This document shows positions 57,875-64,000 of a DNA stretch of 64,000 bases, one piece after another (position 1 is the stretch's first letter; the number at the start of each line of letters is the position of its first letter). Location of the stretch: positions 124,001 to 188,000 of the forward strand of contig NZ_JAFBEA010000004.1 in NCBI RefSeq assembly GCF_016908515.1, read 5' to 3'. Origin of the DNA: Virgibacillus halotolerans (GTDB lineage Bacteria; Bacillota; Bacilli; Bacillales; Amphibacillaceae). The notes below the pieces were generated by a model. The model did no database searches. It saw only the letters and a program-made list of their open reading frames with translations, and had not been told where the DNA came from. The position numbers and the translations under genes are program-made.

Positions 57875-57981
57875 ACACGGGTAAAGGATAACTTTATTTG
57901 CCAAAACGGTAAAATAGTGTACGATTGTTTTTGAAAACTTTTTTCCCTCCCTCTATAAGCTATAGAATATAACAAGTTTTT

Positions 57982-57995
57982 TGTAAGCGCATTCC
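57982..57995 (+). promoter_or_regulatory. cre (CcpA) site before xynB
   Basis: TGTAAGCGCATTCC matches cre in the left half and centre, about 50 nt before the xynB start. No XylR operator is visible here. Confidence 0.5.
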
Positions 57996-58043
57996 ATAGA
58001 ATGAAAAAGCTAAACTAAAATACTGTAATAAAGGTGGATAAAA

Positions 58044-59657
58044 ATGACAACAATTCAAAATCCAATATTAACAGGTTTCAATCCGGATCCAAGCATCTGC
58101 CGTGTCGATGAAGATTATTATATTGCTGTTTCTACTTTCGAATGGTTTCCAGGTGTAGGTATATATCATTCCAAAGATTTAAAAAATTGGCGGCTTATCT
58201 CCAGACCCCTTAATCGTCTTAGCCAGTTAAACATGATGGGAAATCCTGATTCTGGTGGGGTATGGGCACCACAGCTTTCTTATAATGATGGGAAATTCTG
58301 GTTAATATACACTGATGTGAAAGTTGTAAACGGTCAATGGAAAGATTGCCATAACTATCTTGCCACTTGTAATACTATAAACGGAGAATGGTCTGACCCT
58401 GTCTACCTGAACAGTTCAGGATTTGATCCGTCTCTATTTCATGAGGAAGACGGAAAAAAATATTTAGTTAATATGCTTTGGGACCATCGTGTTGGAAATC
58501 ATAATTTTTATGGCATCGTCCTTCAGGAATACGATCAGCAGCAGCAAAAACTAGTTGGGAAATCCGAAGTTATTTTTAAAGGAACAGACATAAAATTGAC
58601 GGAAGCACCTCATCTATATCATTGGAATGATTATTATTATTTATTGACAGCTGAGGGCGGGACAAAATATGAACATACAGCAACTATTGCACGCTCTAAA
58701 AATCTAAGAGGGCCTTACGAAGTTCACCCGGAAAACCCGCTTATTTCATCGTGGTCGAATCCACGAAACCCACTCCAAAAAGCCGGACATGCCTCCATCG
58801 TACAGACACATACAGACGAGTGGTTCTTGGTGCACTTAACAGGCAGACCATTGCCAAAAGAGGATCAGCCGGTTTTAAGTAATAGAGGATATTGTCCGCT
58901 TGGAAGGGAAACAGCTATCCAGCGTCTGGAATGGAAAGATGACTGGCCGTATGTTGTAGGGGGCAACCAGCCTTCGTTCGAAATAGACGGGCCAAACATT
59001 GATGAAGTAATATGGGATAAAGATTTTGATGAAAAAGATGACTTCGATTCAAAGAAACTCAATCATCATTTCCAATCATTACGAATACCCTTAGGTGAGG
59101 ATATTGTCTCACTTAAAGATAACCCTGGTCATTTGCGAATTTATGGAAAAGAATCGTTAACATCAAAGTTTACACAGGCACACATAGCTAGACGATGGCA
59201 ACATTTTAATTTCACCGCTGAAACAAAGGTGTCCTTTAATCCGAATACCTTCCAACAAGGTGCAGGGTTAGTTAACTACTATAATACACAAAACTGGACT
59301 GCGCTTCATATAACATGGAATGAAGTAAATGGAAGAATCTTGGATTTAATAACCTGTGACAACTTCTCATTTGAGCAACCATTGAAGGGACAGGAAATCA
59401 TTGTTCCAGAACATGTTGACTATGTTCACTTGCGTGTTGATGTAAAAACGAATATTTATCAATATTCTTATTCATTTGATGGGAAAAAATGGACAACTAT
59501 TCCGATTGAATTGTATTCTTATAAGCTGTCAGATGACTATATACATGGTGGCGGGTTTTTTACAGGCGCATTTGTAGGGATGCAATGCCAGGACACTTCA
59601 GGGCAAAATCTACATGCTGATTTTGATTACTTTATTTATAAAGAAATTAAAAAGTAA
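58044..59657 (+). CDS. xynB: beta-xylosidase, GH43 (XynB-like), cytoplasmic
   Basis: This 537-aa enzyme releases xylose from xylo-oligosaccharide ends by inversion. The five-bladed propeller has all three expected acidic residues at the family positions: D15 in [10 protein letters not shown] (base), D128 in SSGFDPSLF and E187 in [11 protein letters not shown] (acid). The C-terminal beta-sandwich (about 325-537) is the usual XynB domain. There is no signal peptide, so the substrate arrives through the ABC importer. AAGGTGG lies before ATG at 58044. It has a cre box but no XylR site, so xylose control may be indirect. Confidence 0.95.
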   Translation: MTTIQNPILTGFNPDPSICRVDEDYYIAVSTFEWFPGVGIYHSKDLKNWRLISRPLNRLSQLNMMGNPDSGGVWAPQLSYNDGKFWLIYTDVKVVNGQWKDCHNYLATCNTINGEWSDPVYLNSSGFDPSLFHEEDGKKYLVNMLWDHRVGNHNFYGIVLQEYDQQQQKLVGKSEVIFKGTDIKLTEAPHLYHWNDYYYLLTAEGGTKYEHTATIARSKNLRGPYEVHPENPLISSWSNPRNPLQKAGHASIVQTHTDEWFLVHLTGRPLPKEDQPVLSNRGYCPLGRETAIQRLEWKDDWPYVVGGNQPSFEIDGPNIDEVIWDKDFDEKDDFDSKKLNHHFQSLRIPLGEDIVSLKDNPGHLRIYGKESLTSKFTQAHIARRWQHFNFTAETKVSFNPNTFQQGAGLVNYYNTQNWTALHITWNEVNGRILDLITCDNFSFEQPLKGQEIIVPEHVDYVHLRVDVKTNIYQYSYSFDGKKWTTIPIELYSYKLSDDYIHGGGFFTGAFVGMQCQDTSGQNLHADFDYFIYKEIKK

Positions 59658-59674
59658 ATTATTAAGGGGCTTAT

Positions 59675-59706
59675 ACACACAAACTTTCTATTTATAGTTT
59701 GTGTGT
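59675..59706 (+). terminator. xynB terminator
   Basis: ACACACAAACT (59675-59685) pairs over 11 bp with AGTTTGTGTGT (59696-59706), followed by TTTGTTGTT. Confidence 0.8.
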
Positions 59707-59730
59707 TTTGTTGTTCTTATTCTCAAAAAA

Positions 59731-59757
59731 CTTAGTTCATTCAATAGACAAACTAAG
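59731..59757. promoter_or_regulatory. XylR operator at xylT
   Basis: CTTAGTTCATTCAATAGACA is followed by AACTAAG. It is the most symmetrical of the three sites, with CTTAGTT and AACTAAG arms, and it covers the -35 box. Confidence 0.75.
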
Positions 59758-59773
59758 TTTAAGGTTGTATACT
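59745..59773 (+). promoter_or_regulatory. xylT promoter
   Basis: TAGACA (59745-59750), 17 nt, TATACT (59768-59773). It predicts a transcript start near 59780 and a leader of about 150 nt. Confidence 0.7.
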
Positions 59774-59784
59774 ATTTTTAGGTT

Positions 59785-59798
59785 TGAAAGCGCTGACT
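59785..59798 (+). promoter_or_regulatory. cre (CcpA) site at the xylT transcription start
   Basis: TGAAAGCGCTGACT is a strong cre core just downstream of the -10 box. A second cre-like string, ATGTAAACGCATTCC at 59881, lies in the leader hairpin and may be coincidental. Confidence 0.6.
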
Positions 59799-59814
59799 TA
59801 AAATAATGACTGAT

Positions 59815-59927
59815 AGGAGGATAAAGTCAAGTTTAAACAATAGCGTTTGTTTTAAGAGCGCTTATGATCTAATCTTTTAGATGTAAACGCATTCCTATTG
59901 TATCTCTTAAACTTGTCTTTCAAAGTT
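59815..59927 (+). promoter_or_regulatory. structured leader: Shine-Dalgarno separated from the start codon by a long hairpin
   Basis: AGGAGG (59815-59820) has no start codon at usable distance. From 59823 to 59920 the RNA can fold into one long hairpin: 59823-59836 with 59907-59920 (13 of 14 paired), 59837-59843 with 59895-59901, 59844-59848 with 59885-59889, and 59867-59872 with 59877-59882 at the tip. CAAAGTT then leads to ATG at 59928. Excluding the hairpin, the AGGAGG-to-ATG spacing is 9 nt. The pairings are read from the sequence; the effect on translation is inferred. Confidence 0.6.
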
Positions 59928-61337
59928 ATGCAACAAAAACAAAATTCGTTTTATATTATTGCTATAACATTCGTAGCTACACTTGGAGGTTTACTCTTTG
60001 GTTATGACACTGCCGTCATCTCCGGTGCCGAAAAATCAATCGAAGCTTATCTGATCACCGAATTAGGCTTAGGTTCCTTAGTACACGGAGCTACTATTTC
60101 CAGTGCTTTAATAGGATGTATTATTGGAGGTATTGTATCTGGTTTTTTCTCATCTAAATTCGGAAGGAAACACTCACTAATTATTGCTTCCATACTTTTT
60201 TTACTATCAGCATTGGGATCAGCTTATCCTGAATTTTTATTTTTCACCAAAGGAGAACCTACAATTGCACTGCTGATTACTTTCAACTTTTATCGTATTA
60301 TTGGTGGAATTGGGGTTGGTTTAGCTTCGGCAGTTGTTCCCGTGTATATTGGTGAAATTGCACCTGCAAATATTCGTGGACGCTTGGTATCATTTAATCA
60401 ATTCGCCATTATATTTGGTATGCTAGTCGTTTATTTTGTTAACTGGGGGATTGCTAACGGACAAACACTAGAATGGATTAATGATATTGGATGGAGACTC
60501 ATGTTTGCATCTGAAGCTATTCCTGCTTTATTGTTCTGTCTGTTTTTATTTTTTGTACCCGAAACACCTCGATACTTAGCGTTAAACGAACAAGACAACA
60601 AAGCACTTGCGATTTTAACAAAAATTAACGGTCCAAAAATTGCAAAAAATATTTTAGAAGAAATTAAGCAAACGGTTACTGTTTCTTCTGGAAAACTATT
60701 ATCATTTGGCAAGACAGTCATTGTAATAGGCATACTTTTATCTGTTTTTCAACAATTTGTCGGTATAAACGTTGCTCTTTATTATGCACCACGAATTTTT
60801 GAAAGTATGGGCGCAGCTAAAGATGCCTCGATGCTTCAGACAATTGTGATGGGATTAGTAAATGTCGTCTTTACTGTTATCGCAATACTAACTGTAGATA
60901 AATTGGGACGTAAACCTTTACTGATTACTGGATCCATTGGAATGGCTATCGGTATGTTTGGTGTAGCCGGTATGGCCTTTGCAAATATTATTGGCATAGG
61001 GACTTTAATTTTTATCATTATATTTACAGCATCATTTATGATGTCCTGGGGCCCAATTTGTTGGGTATTAATTTCTGAAATATTTCCTTATAAAATTCGT
61101 GGGCAGGCTGTAGCAATTGCTGTGGCTGCACAATGGGCTGCCAACTATTTCATTTCATCAACATATCCAATGATGATGGAATTTAGCGGTGGATTAACAT
61201 ATGGTTTCTATGGCGCTATGAGTGTCCTTTCAGCATTGTTCGTTTGGAAATTTGTTCCGGAAACAAAGGGGAAATCACTGGAGGAAATGGAACATATCTG
61301 GAAAAAGACATCTAGTGAACAGCATCAGATCATATGA
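59928..61337 (+). CDS. xylT: xylose:H+ symporter, MFS sugar-porter family (XylE/XylT-like)
   Basis: This 469-aa carrier has 12 predicted helices. It begins SFYIIAITFVATLGGLLFGY and has ISGAEKSIEAYLI, which is typical of the XylE branch. KFGRKHSLI, VPVYIGEIAPANIRGRLVSF, QQFVGINVALYYAPRIFESM and PETKGKSLEEME are the sugar-porter marks. Under XylR and CcpA control it is very likely a xylose symporter. The start is taken as ATG at 59928; it has no adjacent ribosome site, but a strong AGGAGG upstream may be brought close by the leader hairpin. A TTG at 59898 in frame is less credible. Confidence 0.92.
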   Translation: MQQKQNSFYIIAITFVATLGGLLFGYDTAVISGAEKSIEAYLITELGLGSLVHGATISSALIGCIIGGIVSGFFSSKFGRKHSLIIASILFLLSALGSAYPEFLFFTKGEPTIALLITFNFYRIIGGIGVGLASAVVPVYIGEIAPANIRGRLVSFNQFAIIFGMLVVYFVNWGIANGQTLEWINDIGWRLMFASEAIPALLFCLFLFFVPETPRYLALNEQDNKALAILTKINGPKIAKNILEEIKQTVTVSSGKLLSFGKTVIVIGILLSVFQQFVGINVALYYAPRIFESMGAAKDASMLQTIVMGLVNVVFTVIAILTVDKLGRKPLLITGSIGMAIGMFGVAGMAFANIIGIGTLIFIIIFTASFMMSWGPICWVLISEIFPYKIRGQAVAIAVAAQWAANYFISSTYPMMMEFSGGLTYGFYGAMSVLSALFVWKFVPETKGKSLEEMEHIWKKTSSEQHQII

Positions 61338-61385
61338 GTTTGTTAGTTTATAAAGCGTATAGTCGGAACATTAAATACCAATTTA

Positions 61386-61418
61386 ACCCCCTTTTTGTTG
61401 CATTTACAAAAAGGGGGT
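61386..61418. terminator. strong bidirectional terminator
   Basis: ACCCCCTTTTTG (61386-61397) pairs over 12 bp with CAAAAAGGGGGT (61407-61418). It lies between xylT and the convergent nanE unit and can serve both. Confidence 0.85.
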
Positions 61419-61483
61419 ATAATTTCACTTTTTAGATTAGAATGTGTATGTAAATCAACATACATCACTTAACATCGACTTCA

Positions 61484-61609
61484 CTACCTATATCCACAGC
61501 ACTTATAATAATTGGCGTGCTCGTTTTCCTTAACGTAATCCAAATCAACTTCGATTAATGACTGTCCAACAGATACTGTAAATGTAACTGCAACATTTTT
61601 TACACGCAA
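61484..61609 (-). CDS. possible small protein, 41 aa, downstream of nanE
   Basis: A TTG-initiated frame overlaps the last 10 nt of nanE and runs 41 codons to TAG at 61486-61484. The product has the look of coding sequence ([20 protein letters not shown]) and ends with the Cys pair [19 protein letters not shown] upstream is a poor ribosome site, so it would depend on coupling to nanE. I recognise no family. It may be a real small protein, or the decayed end of a longer gene once fused in another frame. Confidence 0.3.
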   Translation of the reverse strand: MRVKNVAVTFTVSVGQSLIEVDLDYVKENEHANYYKCCGYR

Positions 61610-62277
61610 TTTTTAATTTCATGAACAAATTTACTTGTGATATCTTTAGGTCTTGTGATTGCTCCACCAACAACAGCAGTATATACACCCAATTCAAACA
61701 CTCTTTTCAGCATCGCTGGGGTTGCCACATTTCCTTCTGCAATAACTGGTGTTTGGAGTGTCTTAACTACTTCCTTTAAAAATACAAAATCATCATCATG
61801 CAATTTTTTTCCTTTTGTATAACTGGTATAGCCATGCAAGGTTGTTCCAATATAATCAAACCCTAACTTTTCAGCAGTTACTGCCTCTTCAATCGTTGAG
61901 ATGTCTGCCATTAACTCTACTTTCGGTGCATTTTTTCTCGCATAATCAACCAATTCCGCTAACGATTTTTCCGGTCTCGAACTAATCGTAGCATCCAGGG
62001 CAATCACTTCACATCCACTTTCAATCAACTCATCCAATTCCTTGGTTGTCGCGGTTATATAAACTTCTGAATTGGGATAGTTTCTTTTCACAATCCCAAT
62101 TACAGGAAGGTCTATTTCTCTTTTTATTGCAAGGATATCGGCTTTTGAATTCGCCCTAATTCCTTTAGCACCACCCTGGTACGCAGCTAACGCCATTTTA
62201 CTCATAATAAATGAGGAATGAAGTGGTTCATCCTCCAAAGCTTGACAAGATACAATTAAATTACTTGGTAAATACAT
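61600..62277 (-). CDS. nanE: N-acylglucosamine-6-phosphate 2-epimerase
   Basis: This 225-aa TIM-barrel enzyme converts ManNAc-6-phosphate to GlcNAc-6-phosphate. It contains [79 protein letters not shown] and [20 protein letters not shown], all NanE marks including the catalytic Lys region. The start is ATG at 62277 with AGGAG 9 nt before it; a TTG at 62286 would abut that site. It lies 16 nt after the PTS gene, so the sugar taken up is probably ManNAc. Confidence 0.93.
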   Translation of the reverse strand: MYLPSNLIVSCQALEDEPLHSSFIMSKMALAAYQGGAKGIRANSKADILAIKREIDLPVIGIVKRNYPNSEVYITATTKELDELIESGCEVIALDATISSRPEKSLAELVDYARKNAPKVELMADISTIEEAVTAEKLGFDYIGTTLHGYTSYTKGKKLHDDDFVFLKEVVKTLQTPVIAEGNVATPAMLKRVFELGVYTAVVGGAITRPKDITSKFVHEIKNCV

Positions 62278-62293
62278 ATTTTCCAACTCCTAG

Positions 62294-63844
62294 TTAATCT
62301 TCTAACACTTCTTCTATTTCATTTTTAATTACAGAAACCTGTGGCCCATAAACAACTTGCACACCGTCACCTTTAATAATAACGCCCTTACTTCCCGTTT
62401 TTGACAAGGCCTCTTTGTTGACGGCCTCTCCATCTTTAACTGTTACACGTAATCGAGTTGCACAGTTATCAACATCCACAAGATTATCTTCGCCACCAAG
62501 CGCTTCAATGATTGCAAATGGACGCCCTTCTTTCGAACCAGTTTCCGCTTGATTCACTGTAGGTCCGGTAGCTTGTTCATCTTCTCGACCAGGGGTTTTT
62601 AAATTAAACCGCTTAATAAGGAATGAGAAGGTAAAGAAATATAGGAAGAACCAAATAATACCTATTGGAATGACATAAATCCAATTCGTTTTAGATTGTC
62701 CCTGCAATATTCCAAACAAGATGAAATCAATGAAACCGCCAGAAAATGTTTGGCCAATCGTAATTTGAAAAATATGAGCCAACATAAATGCAAATCCGTC
62801 AAAGACAGCATGTACGGCATAAAGCACCGGAGCAATAAATAAGAAAGAGAATTCTAATGGCTCGGTAATTCCTGTTAAGAAAGAAGTTAGTGCAGCTGAA
62901 AGCATTAATCCACCAACCACTTTTTTATTTTTAGGTTTTGCTGTCCGGTAAATAGCGTAGGCAGCACCGAGTAGCCCAAACATCATTGTAATAAAGCGAC
63001 CAGACATAAATCGGGAAGTGCCTGCAAAGAATTTTCCCGTTTCCGGATCGCCCAATTGAGCAAAGAATATATTTTGCGTACCTTGTACCATATGACCGGC
63101 AATTTCCATTGACCCACCTAAGCCAGTTTGCCAAAAAGGTAAATAGAAAATATGGTGTAAGCCAAATGGCCCTAACATACGTAGAATAAAGCCATAGAAA
63201 AACGTTCCAATGTATCCTGTTGCATTAACGATATCACCAATACTGAAAATAACGTTTTGGAATATTGGCCAGATAAAATACATGATAACTCCTAAAATAA
63301 TTGCAGCGAATGAGGTTACAATTGGTACAAAACGTGAGCCACCAAAGAATCCCAGAAACTGTGGTAATTCAATCTTATTAAAACGATTATGTAAGATTCC
63401 AGCCATTATCCCAACGACAATTCCACCAAACACACCTGATTCTAATGACTGTATACCCAAGGTTACCCCCTGACCAACAGTGGATAAATTATCTGTTGCT
63501 AAATTATCCGTAATAATTAAAATGGCATTTATCGTAGCATTCATAACTAAATAACCGATTAAAGCAGCTAAACTAGCTGTTCCTTTATCAGATCTCGCCA
63601 TGCCAATGGCAACCCCTACTGCAAAAATAACCGGTAGGTTCGCAAATACAATGTCACCCGCAGCACTCATTACCGTAAAAATCGCCTGTAACCAGGCATA
63701 GTCTAGTATCGGATAGGCACTTACCGTATTTGGATTGGAAAGCGCACCACCAATGCCAAGCAATAACCCTGCCGCAGGTAAAATAGCAATCGGTAACATG
63801 AACGATTTACCGAATTGTTGAGCTTTTCCGAAAAAGTTTTTCAT
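62294..63844 (-). CDS. PTS EIIBC component, glucose/N-acetylglucosamine family
   Basis: This 516-aa protein has an N-terminal EIIC membrane domain (FMLPIAILPAAGLLLGIGGA, NLPVIFAVGVAIGMARSDKG, GITEPLEFSFLFIAPVLYAV) and a C-terminal EIIB domain with the phosphorylated Cys461 in VDNCATRLRVTV. No EIIA domain is fused, so an EIIA from elsewhere is needed. Pairing with nanE points to N-acetylmannosamine, delivered inside as ManNAc-6-phosphate. The start is ATG at 63844 after GAGGGTG, in preference to TTG at 63859. A cre box lies 40 nt upstream. Confidence 0.92.
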   Translation of the reverse strand: MKNFFGKAQQFGKSFMLPIAILPAAGLLLGIGGALSNPNTVSAYPILDYAWLQAIFTVMSAAGDIVFANLPVIFAVGVAIGMARSDKGTASLAALIGYLVMNATINAILIITDNLATDNLSTVGQGVTLGIQSLESGVFGGIVVGIMAGILHNRFNKIELPQFLGFFGGSRFVPIVTSFAAIILGVIMYFIWPIFQNVIFSIGDIVNATGYIGTFFYGFILRMLGPFGLHHIFYLPFWQTGLGGSMEIAGHMVQGTQNIFFAQLGDPETGKFFAGTSRFMSGRFITMMFGLLGAAYAIYRTAKPKNKKVVGGLMLSAALTSFLTGITEPLEFSFLFIAPVLYAVHAVFDGFAFMLAHIFQITIGQTFSGGFIDFILFGILQGQSKTNWIYVIPIGIIWFFLYFFTFSFLIKRFNLKTPGREDEQATGPTVNQAETGSKEGRPFAIIEALGGEDNLVDVDNCATRLRVTVKDGEAVNKEALSKTGSKGVIIKGDGVQVVYGPQVSVIKNEIEEVLED

Positions 63845-63883
63845 AGATTTCACCCTCAAAGAAAATTATTTTCTCTTATACTA

Positions 63884-63898
63884 ACAAACGCTTTCAAT
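63884..63898 (-). promoter_or_regulatory. cre (CcpA) site before the PTS gene
   Basis: The minus strand reads ATTGAAAGCGTTTGT, a very good cre match, 40 nt before the start codon. Confidence 0.65.
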
Positions 63899-63988
63899 TG
63901 TGTCAATATTATATTTTAAAACCCTTACATAAAATGGTATGATGAATCAGAAGAAGTGAATGTAGCACCTGGAAAGGAAAATGAACGG

Positions 63989-64000
63989 ATGAATTTTGAA
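63989..64000 (+). CDS. start of a divergent gene, truncated by the window edge
   Basis: ATG at 63989 is followed by AATTTTGAA to the window end, with AAGGA 10 nt before it. Only four codons are visible. A divergent regulator (for example of the RpiR family) is common beside nanE/PTS pairs, but nothing here shows it. Confidence 0.25.

Noticed and set aside
59881-59895. ATGTAAACGCATTCC as a separate cre site for xylT
   Set aside because: It lies 110 bp downstream of the promoter and its bases are explained by pairing in the leader hairpin. The cre at 59785 is better in match and place.
59898-59927. TTG at 59898 as the start of xylT
   Set aside because: It would put the N-terminus inside the hairpin and has no ribosome site. 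The added residues YLLNLSFKV are not typical of the family.

Overview
The window looks like a 64-kb carbohydrate-utilisation island from a low-GC Gram-positive of the Bacillaceae. I would guess a halotolerant genus near Oceanobacillus, Virgibacillus or Gracilibacillus. This is inferred from AGGAGG-type ribosome sites, sigma-A promoters, CcpA-like cre boxes, lipoprotein-anchored sugar-binding proteins, a TasA/CalY-family protein, YesM/YesN-type two-component genes, class II GalT and a Bacillus-style XylR. No rRNA, tRNA, CRISPR, transposase or phage gene was seen. Almost every gene serves uptake, cleavage or regulation of sugars.

Layout. (1) 1-7559, minus strand: start of a LacI regulator, then an operon read leftwards as ROK sugar kinase, binding lipoprotein, two ABC permeases, Gfo/Idh/MocA oxidoreductase and GH35 beta-galactosidase. 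(2) 7754-12697: a secreted GH101 endo-alpha-N-acetylgalactosaminidase, a CalY/TasA-like fibre protein and a remnant of a second secreted enzyme. A 36-bp element is shared by the upstream regions of blocks 1 and 2, so together they may degrade mucin core-1 O-glycans (Gal-beta-1,3-GalNAc). (3) 13537-14889: a sugar/H+ symporter carrying the same operator-like site as the galactose operon. (4) 15169-25436: a LacI-controlled cluster (SDR, ABC importer, ThuA, two Gfo/Idh/MocA oxidoreductases, two xylose-isomerase-like TIM barrels) resembling oxidative 3-keto-glycoside pathways. It includes a 21-bp minisatellite. (5) 25612-31145: an msm-like alpha-galactoside system (GH4 MelA, ABC importer, divergent AraC regulator).

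(6) 31235-41402: GH2 LacZ, an ABC importer and a YesM/YesN-like two-component pair, with a dispersed inverted-repeat element between lacZ and the transporter. (7) 41691-47954: galKETM and a ROK repressor. (8) 48146-49480: an ACS-type MFS carrier. (9) 49705-61337: a xylose and xylo-oligosaccharide regulon (xylB, xylA, YesL-like protein, ABC importer, xylR, GH43 beta-xylosidase, xylose/H+ symporter). Three promoters share one architecture, with the XylR operator over the -35 box. (10) 61484-63844: nanE and a glucose-family PTS EIIBC.

How the parts fit: beta-galactosidases (GH35, GH2) and alpha-galactosidase (GH4) yield galactose for the Leloir enzymes GalK/T/E/M, and the xylan branch feeds XylA/XylB. 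Five ABC importers are present but none has an ATPase gene here, so a shared MsmX-type ATPase elsewhere is inferred. The most unusual signal is in the leader of the xylose symporter: a strong AGGAGG lies 107 nt before the start codon and is separated from it by a long hairpin. Folding that hairpin would place the two 9 nt apart.
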